A stretch of 64,000 bases of DNA from Bradyrhizobium sp. BR 10289. Its GTDB lineage: Bacteria; Pseudomonadota; Alphaproteobacteria; Rhizobiales; Xanthobacteraceae. Positions within the stretch are counted from its first letter, which is position 1, and every line of letters begins with the position of its first letter. The notes beneath the pieces were generated by a model that was given only the letters and a program-made list of their open reading frames with translations, was not told the DNA's origin and did no database searches. Location: contig NZ_JACOFR010000010.1 in assembly GCF_019455385.1 (NCBI RefSeq), positions 124,001 through 188,000 on the forward strand. Reading direction: 5' to 3'. Shown piece by piece: positions 34,116-42,392 of the stretch. Position numbers and translations under genes: made by a program.

Positions 34116-34382
34116 TCAGGTGAGATGGGCGAGGTGGCGAAACGGCGAGAGGCGGCCGAGCAGGCTGAAGCGGCGGCCTGCGCGTCGGGCGCGGCTGCGG
34201 TTCGCCCGCCACATCCGGAAGGTCGCGCGGCGCTCACTGAGCACGCCGGCAATGTCGCAGGCATTGGCGATGCGGTCGACCGGGGCCATGGCGAACCTCA
34301 GCAGGGTGCGGCCAAGGCCGCTCACCAGCGCGGTGGCGTCGTCGACGAAGGTGGTGGCGATATCAACAGCGAGGGTTTGCAT
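34116..34382 (-). CDS. small basic hypothetical protein divergent from TetR gene
   Basis: An 88-residue protein starting MQTLAVDIATTFVDDATALVSG and ending in a strongly basic tail rich in Arg (RANRSRARRAGRR, then FRHLAHLT). The N-terminal half could form an amphipathic helix. GGAG lies nine bases before the ATG at 34382. I do not recognise a family. It is the likely target of the TetR regulator, since one of the paired operators lies 25 bases upstream of its start. The gene could still be spurious; the regulatory layout is the main support. Confidence 0.5.
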   Translation of the reverse strand: MQTLAVDIATTFVDDATALVSGLGRTLLRFAMAPVDRIANACDIAGVLSERRATFRMWRANRSRARRAGRRFSLLGRLSPFRHLAHLT

Positions 34383-34405
34383 TTTGGAGGTCTCCGGGCT
34401 AAATT
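34377..34405 (+). promoter_or_regulatory. putative promoter of tetR gene
   Basis: TTGCAT (34377-34382) and TAAATT (34400-34405) are separated by 17 bases. Transcription would start near 34412, inside operator 1 and 8 bases before the tetR ATG at 34420, giving an almost leaderless mRNA. This fits the absence of a ribosome site. Confidence 0.4.
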
Positions 34406-34406
34406 T

Positions 34407-34447
34407 GAACAATGTTCACATGAGTAGTTATGAAATGAACAATGTTC
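34407..34447. promoter_or_regulatory. paired TetR operators GAACAATGTTC
   Basis: GAACAATGTTC occurs at 34407-34417 and again at 34437-34447, 30 bases centre to centre, on the same face of the helix (about three turns). Each has 5-bp dyad arms GAACA/TGTTC. The first lies between the two divergent starts; the second covers codons of the tetR reading frame itself. This is strong visual evidence for autoregulation with cooperative binding. Confidence 0.75.
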
Positions 34448-35055
34448 AAGAAGAATCACTGCGAGACCAGAAAAAATTTCGGAGGCGGCTCCAGATCCTC
34501 GAGGTCGCCCGCGGCATTATCGCCTCCAAGGGCTTGAGATCATTGAAGGTTCGGGACGTCGCGGAGGCCGTCGGCTGCTCCGTCGGCAGCGTCTATAATG
34601 AGTTCGGCGATTTCGACGGGGTGATCCTGACCGTCAACCGGGAGACCGTTCGCGCCCTGACGGTGCGGCTTGAGAGCGTTCCGGGCGAGGATCCCGTCCG
34701 CCAGCTCTACGGGCTGGCCGCGACCTATCTCGACTTCTTTGCCGAGCACGCCAATCTGCTGCGCTCGCTGTTCGAGCACCGGATGGAGGACGACCGTCCT
34801 TATCCCGACGACATCCTTCAGATGGTGATGGGCGCCTTCGCGCTGATGCACCCGCCGCTGGTGCGGCTGCTGCCGGATGCGGATGACGTGAAGATCGCGC
34901 TGTTGTCGCGCACGCTGTTTTCGGCGGTGCACGGCATCATCTCGCTCGGCCTCGAGGAGCGCATGGTCGCGGTGCCGCCGCAGATGCTGCGCCAGCAGGT
35001 AGAACAATTCCTCGATGCGCATCTCGCCGGTCTTGGAATTCTGCCGCTGCAGTGA
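34420..35055 (+). CDS. TetR-family transcriptional regulator
   Basis: A 211-residue repressor. An N-terminal helix-turn-helix is seen in ILEVARGIIASKGLRSLKV and RDVAEAVGCSVGSVYNEFG (about residues 25-65), followed by a helical ligand domain resembling the TetR_C_33-type (WHG-like) group (AATYLDFFAEHANLLRSLFEHRM). The start is ATG 34420 or 34435; neither has a ribosome site, consistent with the short-leader mRNA proposed. Convergent with the diguanylate cyclase gene 9 bases downstream. Ligand unknown. Confidence 0.85.
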   Translation: MSSYEMNNVQEESLRDQKKFRRRLQILEVARGIIASKGLRSLKVRDVAEAVGCSVGSVYNEFGDFDGVILTVNRETVRALTVRLESVPGEDPVRQLYGLAATYLDFFAEHANLLRSLFEHRMEDDRPYPDDILQMVMGAFALMHPPLVRLLPDADDVKIALLSRTLFSAVHGIISLGLEERMVAVPPQMLRQQVEQFLDAHLAGLGILPLQ

Positions 35056-35064
35056 CAGGCAGCG

Positions 35065-36345
35065 TCATGCGCGCGCGGCTTCGCGCGGTCTTGCAACGAG
35101 CACGACGTCCGGCGGCACACTGTCGACCTGAACCCGGTTGCGACCCTTGTCCTTGGCGCGATAGCAGGCAGCGTCCGCGCGCCGCATCGCATCCTCGAGC
35201 GTGGTGTTGCGGTCGGCGATGCAGGTGACGCCGATGCTGGCGGTGACCGCGAAGACGCGATCGTCCCAGGCAAAGCTGAACAGCTCCAGCGATCGTCGCA
35301 GCCGCTCGGCGATATCGACGGCGTGCGCCGGCGAGCACTCCGGCAGGATCAGGCCGAACTCGTCGCCGCCGAGCCGGGCCACCAGATCGCGCGCTCGCCG
35401 GTCCTGCTGCAGCAGGCTGGAAATCTGGCAGAGCAGGCGGTCGCCGGCGAGATGGCCGCAGCTGTCGTTGACGGTCTTGAACTGGTCGAGGTCGAGCAGG
35501 ATCAGGGCAAGCGAGCCCGCCGCGATATTGTCCAGCTCGCTTTGCAGCCGCGCCTCGAAGGCGCGGCGGTTGGCAAGGCCGGTCAGCCAGTCGTGCGATG
35601 CCTGCCAGGCGAGACGCTCCTTCTCGTCATGCAAGGCAGCTTCGAACGCCTGTCTTTGCAGCACCAATCGCCGGGTGTGCCAGATCAGGAGCAGGATCAG
35701 CGTTGCGGCGGTGGCGATGTTGATGCAGGTCAGCGTCAGCTTGATGGCGCGGGAGCCCTCGCCGAGGACCGTGGAGAAGCGGTTGGCATGCACCGTGAAC
35801 TCGGCGTTGAGCTCGGAGAGCCGCGACGACAGGAATTGCAGGCGTGCAGCATCCTGACTGGGGCCCTTCTCCAGCTCGGACCGGATCACCTCGCCGAAGA
35901 TGCTCAGCTCCAGCAGCATCGGATCGGTGGCCGCCCACTCCCGGATCGCGTCCTGGAGGAAGCTGACGCGATTGAAATAGCGAAACAGCCAGATCAACCC
36001 CGGAACGTCGTCGGGATGGTTGCCGCCTTGCAGGAGTCCTGTGCGGGCGTCCTCGACGCCGATGGGATCGCGCTCGAGCGCCCACCGCGCGTACTCGTCG
36101 CCGATGGGAACGGCGAGCGAGGCCTGGTACCGCGCGAACTGGTTCTTGTCGCCCGAATGCAGATAGAGATTGAGGAAATAGACCGCGTTCTTCTGCGAGC
36201 GCGACCAGAGCGCCTCGCCCGCGACATAGGCGCGGACCGATGACATCACTTCGAGGCTGAATCCCGCGATTGCGGCCTGGAGCACGACGACCATCACGAA
36301 CGGCGAGACGAGCTTGACGACGTGAAGGAAGCTGTGCCCCTTCAT
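35065..36345 (-). CDS. membrane diguanylate cyclase (GGDEF)
   Basis: A 426-residue protein that makes c-di-GMP. TM helices at about 11-33 and 203-223 flank a periplasmic sensor of about 170 residues with no named family. The GGDEF domain begins near DWLTGLANRRAFE; the active motif GGDEF is at 326-330, intact, and RARD at 317-320 is the inhibitory I-site. LDLDQFKTVND supplies the metal Asp. Start 36345 gives a proper first membrane helix; the frame is open farther up without support. No EAL domain. Stands alone upstream of the hairpin at 36547. Confidence 0.9.
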   Translation of the reverse strand: MKGHSFLHVVKLVSPFVMVVVLQAAIAGFSLEVMSSVRAYVAGEALWSRSQKNAVYFLNLYLHSGDKNQFARYQASLAVPIGDEYARWALERDPIGVEDARTGLLQGGNHPDDVPGLIWLFRYFNRVSFLQDAIREWAATDPMLLELSIFGEVIRSELEKGPSQDAARLQFLSSRLSELNAEFTVHANRFSTVLGEGSRAIKLTLTCINIATAATLILLLIWHTRRLVLQRQAFEAALHDEKERLAWQASHDWLTGLANRRAFEARLQSELDNIAAGSLALILLDLDQFKTVNDSCGHLAGDRLLCQISSLLQQDRRARDLVARLGGDEFGLILPECSPAHAVDIAERLRRSLELFSFAWDDRVFAVTASIGVTCIADRNTTLEDAMRRADAACYRAKDKGRNRVQVDSVPPDVVLVARPREAARA

Positions 36346-36546
36346 CGATGACGCTGTTCTGCGAAACACCCTGCGTTCCCCAAATCGATCAACGACCCCA
36401 GCGGAGCGTTGCACCTGCAACGCAAAGTAGAGGACAAGGTTGCTTAATCCGACCTGAAAGACGTGCCGAACTGCGTTGCAAGGTGAAGGCGTTGTGAAAT
36501 GGATCCGCGCAGATTGTCGCAAATGCCTGATAACCGGAATTGCCCC

Positions 36547-36603
36547 CGTCATTGCGAGCCAACGGGGCCGCGCGAAGCGCGGCCCCGTTGGCTCGCAATG
36601 ACG
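36547..36603. terminator. perfect 27-bp hairpin of GTCATTGCGAG family, after pncB
   Basis: Arms 36547-36573 and 36577-36603 are perfect complements around GAA. The outer bases CGTCATTGCGAG match the repeat at 24644-24725. It lies 24 bases past the pncB stop and about 200 before the diguanylate cyclase start on the same strand. It probably ends or stabilises pncB mRNA and is at the same time a dispersed repeat copy. The rest of 36346-36627 shows no gene. Confidence 0.75.
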
Positions 36604-36627
36604 GCGTGACTGTAATCCGGTCGAGCT

Positions 36628-37932
36628 CTAGACCAGCACCGGCTTGCGTACGCGGCCGGCGTCGCCGAACACGCGCAGGTAACGCTCGATCTCCGAGGGA
36701 AGGCCGGTCGCCTTCTCCGGATTGTCGGAGAGCTTGACGGCAGGATGGCCGTCGGCCGACGACACCTTGCAGACCAGCGAGATCGGATCGAGGTTGACCG
36801 AGCCGTCCGGCGTGCAGCCGACGAAGTCGTTGGTGAGGTTGGTGCCCCAGCCGAAGGAAAGCCGCACGCGCCCTGAGAAGTGGTGATAGGTCTCCTCGAT
36901 CGAGGCGACGTCCATCGCGTCGGAGAACACCAGCAGCTTGTCCCTCGGATTGCGGCCCTTCTTCTCCCACCAGGCGATGATCTCCTCGCCGGCCTGGATC
37001 GGCGGCGCGCTGTCCGGGCGGAAGCCGGTCCAGTCGGCGACCCATTCCGGCGCATCGCGCAGGAAAGCCTTGGTGCCGAAGGCGTCGGGCAGCGCGATCA
37101 GGAGGTTGCCGCCATAGGTCTGGCGCCACTGGTCGAGAATGCGATAGGGAGCCCAGCGCAATTCCTCGTCGTCTTTGGCGAGCGCGGCTGCGACCATCGG
37201 CAGCTCATGCGCATTGGTACCGATGGCTTCGAGGTCGTTGTCCATCGCGAGCAGCACGTTGGAGGTGCCGATGAAGGAGGAGCCCAGGCCTTCCTTCACG
37301 GCTTCGACGCACCAGCGCTGCCACAGGAAGCCATGGCGGCGGCGGGTGCCGAAATCGGACAGCCGCAAATTCTCCAGCTTGCGCAGCCGCTCGACCTTGG
37401 TCCACAGCTTGGCCTTGGCGCGGGCATAGAGCACGTCGAGCTCGAAGCGGCCGCGGCCCTTCATCGCCGCGCGCGAGCGCAGCTCGTTGAGGATCGCGAG
37501 CGCGGGAATCTCCCACATCGTGGTGTGCGTCCACGGCCCGTGGAAGTGCAGCTCATACTGGCCCTCGACCTTGCGCAGCTCGTATTCGGGCAGGCGGAAT
37601 TCGGCTAGCCAGCGGATGAAGTCCGCCGAGAACATATGAGTCTTGCCGTAGAAGGTGTTGCCGGCCAGCCAGATCAGCTCTTTCTTGCTGAAGCGGATGG
37701 TGCGGGCATGGTCGAGCTGGGCGCGCAGCTCGCCCTCGTCGATGATCTCTGCGAGCCGCACATGGCGCGAGCGGTTGATGACCGAGAAGGTTACCTGGTG
37801 ACCAGGATAGTCCTCCCGAATCATTTGTAACATCAATAGCTTGTAGAAGTCGGTATCCAGCAGGCTGCGGATGATGGGATCCAGCCGCCAGCTGTGATTG
37901 TAGGTCCGGCTCGCAATGTCAGTCACTGTCAT
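36628..37932 (-). CDS. pncB: nicotinate phosphoribosyltransferase
   Basis: A 434-residue NAD-salvage enzyme converting nicotinate and PRPP to nicotinate mononucleotide. SLLDTDFYKLLMLQMI at the start is the conserved opening. His242 in IGTNAHELPMV corresponds to the phosphorylated active-site His. VFSDAMDVASIEETY and SFGWGTNLTNDF form the phosphate-binding side of the barrel. Length fits proteobacterial PncB (about 400-435). A single-gene unit ending at the 27-bp hairpin. The NicC-like hydroxylase at 12378 would draw on related pyridine substrates, though no link is shown. Confidence 0.95.
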   Translation of the reverse strand: MTVTDIASRTYNHSWRLDPIIRSLLDTDFYKLLMLQMIREDYPGHQVTFSVINRSRHVRLAEIIDEGELRAQLDHARTIRFSKKELIWLAGNTFYGKTHMFSADFIRWLAEFRLPEYELRKVEGQYELHFHGPWTHTTMWEIPALAILNELRSRAAMKGRGRFELDVLYARAKAKLWTKVERLRKLENLRLSDFGTRRRHGFLWQRWCVEAVKEGLGSSFIGTSNVLLAMDNDLEAIGTNAHELPMVAAALAKDDEELRWAPYRILDQWRQTYGGNLLIALPDAFGTKAFLRDAPEWVADWTGFRPDSAPPIQAGEEIIAWWEKKGRNPRDKLLVFSDAMDVASIEETYHHFSGRVRLSFGWGTNLTNDFVGCTPDGSVNLDPISLVCKVSSADGHPAVKLSDNPEKATGLPSEIERYLRVFGDAGRVRKPVLV

Positions 37933-38027
37933 GGCCGAATTCTAGCGTGGTCGCCCGCGCGCAACCAGTGGGTTTGGCAAGGGGCCGGGCACCGGCTGCC
38001 ACCGGGCAGGCACTGTGCGCGGCCCTG

Positions 38028-39017
38028 TCAGCGGCTCTGAAAGAGGCGTTTGCTCCAGCGCAAGGGCGCGGTCAGCCGCCAGGACGTCGAGCTCCGGACC
38101 GCCGCCAGTTGTGCTCGTGCGTCGTCCCGCTCGGCCAGATATCTGTCCCGCTCAGCTAGATATCCGGCGCGCTCGGCGAGATATCCGTGCCGTTCGGCCA
38201 AATATCCTTGCCGTTCGGCCGCGAGCGCCTGGAGTTCAGCCAGCGCGGAATCCCGTTCTCCTGTGACCCAGTCGCGCATGGCGGCGTCCTCGCGCCACAG
38301 GCTGAACTGGCGGGCAAACGCTTGGCGCAGCTGCGGGCTCATCTGCTCGCGGAGCGGCGCAGTCATCGCATCGACCTCGATCATCTTGAGGCGCGTCGCT
38401 GGATTGCTGATCCCGGCGTAGTGGTGGACGATCGGGTCCGGAGCCGTCGCAAGGCCGGGAATTGAATTCCAGGCCGTGTCGAGACGCGCGAGGCGCGATC
38501 GGTTCGGCTCATCCGGACGATCCGGTCCGAGTCCCAGGCAGCCATCATAGCCGAGCACGTGGAGAATGGTCGCCTGGTCGAACCAGGGATGCCGCAACTG
38601 GCCGGTCTCCCAGATCTGCTTGAAGAACGCGCGCGACCAGTCGTTCACACGGACCAGCATGACGCCCGAGTTGAAATGCGGGACGAAATCGGCGGCCATG
38701 ATCTCGGATGTCTCTGGACCATGCCAGGCCATGTGCAGGTGAGCGCCGTCCACCATGGCCGTCCTGATATCGACGTCGTTGCGAAGCATGACGGCATCGA
38801 CGTCCATCCACAGCACGAAGTCGAAATCGTCTTCGAGCGCAGCGCGGATCACTTCGATCTTCAACCATCCGCGGGGGCGTTTCCAGTGATCGCCGTGCGT
38901 GAACCTGTGTTCATATCCATGCGCTTCGGCGAAGCTTTGCATGCGCGGAACGGTGAAAGTTGCAAGCGGCTGCTGGACTGAGTCGTAGGCGGTCAGAAGG
39001 CAAACGCTTGGCTTCAC
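38028..39017 (-). CDS. glycosyltransferase-like protein with heptad-repeat tail
   Basis: A 329-residue protein. Residues 1-200 resemble the galactosyltransferase GMA12/MNN10 group: SVCLLTAYDS, FVLWMDVDAVMLRND (a DxD-type metal site), MVDGAHLHMAWHG, and FNSGVMLVRVNDW. The tail holds four copies of a seven-residue unit of the form xYLAERx, then LAAVRSSTSWRLTAPLRW, a linker often seen in cell-surface glycosyltransferases. A GTG start at 39017 is chosen because GGAGAA lies six bases upstream and the conserved domain begins directly. Probably makes a surface glycan; substrate unknown. Confidence 0.75.
   Translation of the reverse strand: MKPSVCLLTAYDSVQQPLATFTVPRMQSFAEAHGYEHRFTHGDHWKRPRGWLKIEVIRAALEDDFDFVLWMDVDAVMLRNDVDIRTAMVDGAHLHMAWHGPETSEIMAADFVPHFNSGVMLVRVNDWSRAFFKQIWETGQLRHPWFDQATILHVLGYDGCLGLGPDRPDEPNRSRLARLDTAWNSIPGLATAPDPIVHHYAGISNPATRLKMIEVDAMTAPLREQMSPQLRQAFARQFSLWREDAAMRDWVTGERDSALAELQALAAERQGYLAERHGYLAERAGYLAERDRYLAERDDARAQLAAVRSSTSWRLTAPLRWSKRLFQSR
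38136..38219 (-). repeat. four 21-base tandem repeats inside glycosyltransferase gene
   Basis: Units at 38136-38156, 38157-38177, 38178-38198 and 38199-38219 share the AGATATC...CGCTC/CGTTCGGC pattern and encode one YLAER-type heptad each. A degraded partial unit precedes them. The number of units is likely variable between strains because of slippage. Confidence 0.85.
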
Positions 39018-39148
39018 AAGACTTCTCCGAACGCGCGGTCTGGCGTTCCAATGGTCTTGCAAATCAAGGCATTCCGCGGCGGACGTGTCGAGGCTTTCGT
39101 TGGTGACTACTCTGCGTGTGGGTGAGGCGTCGCGATCCCTGGTGGCCT

Positions 39149-40423
39149 CTACATCGCGTCGAACTGCCCGGTGAGCGTGACGCGCGGGCCGTGCGTATAG
39201 CGGTCGGGCGTAAAGCCGGCGTTGGACGTGCCGGTCTCGTTGAACACGTTGATGAGCGCATCGAGCCGGTAGCTGGCGCCGAGCTTCAGGTTCTGCGTCA
39301 GCCAATAGGACAGGCCGACCTGGATGTCGGCGCTCAGCACGCCGGCATACTGCCGGCTGCTGTCCGTGTTGAGAGTGTCAAGAGTTGGGAAGAGAGCTGC
39401 GAGATAGGATGGCGTGATCGTAGCCGTGGTCCTCGAGCTGCCTGTCGATAGCTGCCGGCCAAACAGAATGGCGGCGTCGCCAGCATAGTCGAATGACCAT
39501 TTGCCGGCAAAAGGGACTGATCCTTCGATGCCAATGAGAGGACCGGCGCCCAGGAAGCTGGCGCGCGTCTCGTTCGCTGTCGAGAAAGTGGAGGAGAAGG
39601 CCGTGGCCGCCGGAAATCCGGGGACGACGATCGGCGCGACGCCGGAGGCCGAGAAGACCTGAACGTCCGAGTTCGAACTCCGGGTCACGAATTCGGCAAC
39701 GCGGACACCACCCTTGAGCTGAAGCGCACTTGGCCCGCTGCCGGCAATCTCGTGTCCGACCGCGAGATCGGCGAGCCAGTGTGTCTCCTTGTAAGCAGCC
39801 GCCCAGGTCTCCGTGCTTGTCGCGCTGCCGCCCCCGAAGGCGCCCGTTAGCGATGTCGAGTCGATGCCGGTTGCTTTGCCTCCCTCGCCGTAGCGGAACT
39901 GGCCGCTGACGTGCCAGGGAGAACCTGCGAAACGATAGTCGAAGCCGACGGCCGATTCCCAGCCGACCTTGGGTGTCAGGTCGAACTGACCGGGGCGACC
40001 GTAAAAGCTGGAGATCGGATCGCCGCCACTGAAGATAGCGCCGCCCTCGACCCAGGCCCTGAACAGGGCCGGTCCCGTCGGCGGCAAGGCCTTGACCGGG
40101 AAGTCGGCTGCATAGGACTGCAAAGGATTCCCGTTTTGCCGCGAAACCGCCGACACGGCGAGGAATGCGCTGTTTTCCTGGTGCGATCGGGTCGAGGTCC
40201 TGGCTCCGTCGACCGCTGCGCGCCTGCTTTGCAATTTCAGCCGCGCGTTCGCTTCGATCAGGCGCTGATTCTCGCGCAAGGCGGCGTTTTCCTTGCGGAT
40301 CGCCGCATTCTGCCGCTCCAGCAATTCGAGACGGGCATTGACCTCTTCGAGCTCTCCGCCAGAGGCGCTTGCCGCCGTCAATGCCGCAGCTGCGCCCAAC
40401 ACGACCGCCAAAGTCTTTTTCAT
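39149..40423 (-). CDS. outer-membrane beta-barrel protein, Lpg1974-like
   Basis: A 424-residue protein. A signal peptide (1-23) ends ASASGG. A coiled coil rich in Glu/Asn/Arg follows (ELEEVNARLELLERQNAAIRKENAAL region, about residues 24-70). The remainder is a beta-barrel pattern of alternating aromatic/polar strands, with WESAVGFDYRF, SGQFRYGEGG and the final strand RVTLTGQFDAM. It resembles the Lpg1974 family of pore-forming proteins. ATG 40423 is preferred to the GTG nine bases earlier, as GAGGTG then sits at proper spacing. The coiled coil may anchor to peptidoglycan or form trimers. Confidence 0.75.
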   Translation of the reverse strand: MKKTLAVVLGAAAALTAASASGGELEEVNARLELLERQNAAIRKENAALRENQRLIEANARLKLQSRRAAVDGARTSTRSHQENSAFLAVSAVSRQNGNPLQSYAADFPVKALPPTGPALFRAWVEGGAIFSGGDPISSFYGRPGQFDLTPKVGWESAVGFDYRFAGSPWHVSGQFRYGEGGKATGIDSTSLTGAFGGGSATSTETWAAAYKETHWLADLAVGHEIAGSGPSALQLKGGVRVAEFVTRSSNSDVQVFSASGVAPIVVPGFPAATAFSSTFSTANETRASFLGAGPLIGIEGSVPFAGKWSFDYAGDAAILFGRQLSTGSSRTTATITPSYLAALFPTLDTLNTDSSRQYAGVLSADIQVGLSYWLTQNLKLGASYRLDALINVFNETGTSNAGFTPDRYTHGPRVTLTGQFDAM

Positions 40424-40566
40424 TGCATTCACCTCGCCGCACCAGTGGCGGGACCGTGGCGTGGAATCGCGGACCTCGCTTCAACCGTTCGATTGAATTC
40501 GGCCGGTCGCTGTGCTCAGTGAGGCATTTCGGGACGCTGGTGTGGCCAATCGGACGCAGTCGATGC

Positions 40567-41487
40567 TCAGCCGCCCGCTGCCGTCGTCGCGACGATCTCG
40601 AGCTGGTTCCTGATCCAGCGATGGGCCGGGTCCTTCTGATAGCGCTGATGCCAGACCATGAACATCGGCAGTTCCGCCAGCGTGCGGGTGCGCGAGGCCA
40701 GCGGTATCGGCCCTTGCGCAAAACCGCGCATCACGCCCGAGGCAAGCAGGCTGGGCATGCTTGCCAGCATCTGCGAGCCGCGCAGGAACGACGGCACACC
40801 GGAGAAACTCGGCACCGAGATCGCGATGTCGCGATGAAGGCCGTTCGCCGCGAGCCTCCGGTCGAAATCGAGCCGCTCATTGTCGGTATAGACGACGGTG
40901 ATGTGCCGAGCCGCGAGATAGGCGGCACGGCCGGCTGGTGCTGCGCGAGCTTTGGGATCGAAATAGCAGACGTAATGATCGCTCAGCAGCCGCTTCTGCA
41001 CGATGTCGACACCGGACGGCGGCAGCGGCGTGATCAGGAGGTCGCAACGGTTCTCGCGCAGCATCGCAGGCGAGGGTGACTGCGAGGGGATCACGCGCAG
41101 GTTCAGGCTCTTCACGTGCCCGGCGATATGATTGAAGAAGCGCGGCAGCAGCAGATCGCGCTGGAAGTCATTGGCGGCGATCGTCAGCGAAAGTTGCGCG
41201 CGCGCAGGCTCGAAGGTGACACCGCCGGCAAAGCTCCGCATCTCGTCGATCAGCGCGCGTGCCTTGGCGGCCAATGCCTGCGCATGCGCGGTGGCGACGA
41301 TGCCGCGGCCGGATTTGGCGAACAGCGGATCGCCGGCGATGCGCCGCAGCTTGTTGAGGCCGTGGCTAACCGCCGATTGCGTCAGGCCGAGCCGCACCGC
41401 CGCGGCCGTCACCGAGCCTTCCTCCAGCACGGCCAGGAACAGTTCGAGGGCGTGGCCGTCGAGCGCCAAATGATCGATTTCTTTCAT
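40567..41487 (-). CDS. LysR-family regulator beside pcaHG
   Basis: A 306-residue LysR protein. HALELFLAVLEEGSVTAAAVRLGLTQSAVSHGLNKLR forms the helix-turn-helix; the effector domain begins near LSLTIAANDFQRDLLLPR. It is divergent from pcaH, the arrangement of PcaQ in rhizobia, but the sequence looks closer to NodD/NahR-type regulators (LxLFLAVxEEGS) than classic PcaQ, so I leave the symbol blank. Start ATG 41487, with an A/T-rich divergent control region upstream. It likely activates protocatechuate genes in response to a pathway intermediate. Confidence 0.85.
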   Translation of the reverse strand: MKEIDHLALDGHALELFLAVLEEGSVTAAAVRLGLTQSAVSHGLNKLRRIAGDPLFAKSGRGIVATAHAQALAAKARALIDEMRSFAGGVTFEPARAQLSLTIAANDFQRDLLLPRFFNHIAGHVKSLNLRVIPSQSPSPAMLRENRCDLLITPLPPSGVDIVQKRLLSDHYVCYFDPKARAAPAGRAAYLAARHITVVYTDNERLDFDRRLAANGLHRDIAISVPSFSGVPSFLRGSQMLASMPSLLASGVMRGFAQGPIPLASRTRTLAELPMFMVWHQRYQKDPAHRWIRNQLEIVATTAAGG

Positions 41488-41592
41488 GAAATATATTATA
41501 ATCGATCTATTTATCTGTGGAATAGGCCGGCTCATGATCTTCCGATAAGCCGCGCACCCGGTCCCGGGGCGCCACAGGGAGAGACAACGCCG
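41488..41592. promoter_or_regulatory. divergent LysR-pcaH control region
   Basis: 105 bases. The first 40 next to the LysR start are strongly A/T-rich (TATATTATAAT and CTATTTAT) in an otherwise G+C-rich region, the probable promoters and LysR site. I do not see the ATAACC-N4-GGTTAT box reported for Sinorhizobium PcaQ. Confidence 0.45.
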
Positions 41593-42375
41593 ATGAATGC
41601 CCAGGCGCCAGCCCTAAGGGATCCCCGCCTCAACCGCCCCGAGCCGTTCACGCCGGGCGACGGCGGCCTCTTCCAGCGCGACCGCACCATCCATCCGCCG
41701 GCCTATGCGCCCGGCTACAAATCCTCGGTGCTGCGCTCGCCGCGCCAGGCACTGCTCTCGATCGAGAGCTCGATCTCGGAGATCACGGGACCGGTGTTCG
41801 GTCACAACGATCTCGGACCGCTCGACAACGATCTGATCCGCAACTACGCCAAGGACGGCGATCCCGTCGGCGAGCGCATCATCGTCCATGGCCGCGTTCT
41901 GGACGAGACCGGCCGCGGCGTGCCGAACACGCTGGTCGAGTTCTGGCAGGCCAATGCTGGAGGCCGCTACCGGCACAAGAAGGACACTTATCTCGCCCCG
42001 ATCGATCCGAATTTCGGCGGCTGCGGCCGCGCGCTGACGGACGACGCCGGCTATTACTATTTCCGTACTGTGAAGCCGGGCCCCTATCCTTGGCGCAATT
42101 TCGTCAACAGCTGGCGTCCCGCCCACATCCACTTCTCGGTGTTCGGCTCCGGCTTTGCGCAGCGCCTGATCACGCAGATGTATTTCGAGGGTGATCCGCT
42201 GATCCCGATCTGTCCGATCCTGACGACGATCCCGGACAAGGCGGCGCTCGACCGTCTCGTCGCGCCGCTCGACCTCAACGCCTCGACTCCGTTCGACTCG
42301 CTCGCCTATCGCTTCGACATCGTCCTGCGCGGCCAGCGCTCCACCTATTTCGAGAACCGCCCGGAAGGGAACTGA
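41593..42375 (+). CDS. pcaH: protocatechuate 3,4-dioxygenase beta subunit
   Basis: A 260-residue iron(III) subunit that cleaves protocatechuate between the hydroxyls to beta-carboxymuconate. The four iron ligands are at expected spacing: Tyr126 (GGRYRHKKD), Tyr165 (GPYPWRN), His178 and His180 (RPAHIHFS). The intradiol core VEFWQANAGGRYRH and YYYFRTVKPG are intact. GGGAGAG lies upstream of ATG 41593. The N-terminus is slightly longer than in Pseudomonas (about 240). Followed by pcaG after 17 bases. Confidence 0.95.
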   Translation: MNAQAPALRDPRLNRPEPFTPGDGGLFQRDRTIHPPAYAPGYKSSVLRSPRQALLSIESSISEITGPVFGHNDLGPLDNDLIRNYAKDGDPVGERIIVHGRVLDETGRGVPNTLVEFWQANAGGRYRHKKDTYLAPIDPNFGGCGRALTDDAGYYYFRTVKPGPYPWRNFVNSWRPAHIHFSVFGSGFAQRLITQMYFEGDPLIPICPILTTIPDKAALDRLVAPLDLNASTPFDSLAYRFDIVLRGQRSTYFENRPEGN

Positions 42376-42392
42376 GCTCAGGAAACTAAATC

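Noticed and set aside
38136..38219. Regular 21-base repeats, considered as a CRISPR-like array
   Set aside because: No unique spacers exist; the units are contiguous, in frame and encode heptads of a protein tail.
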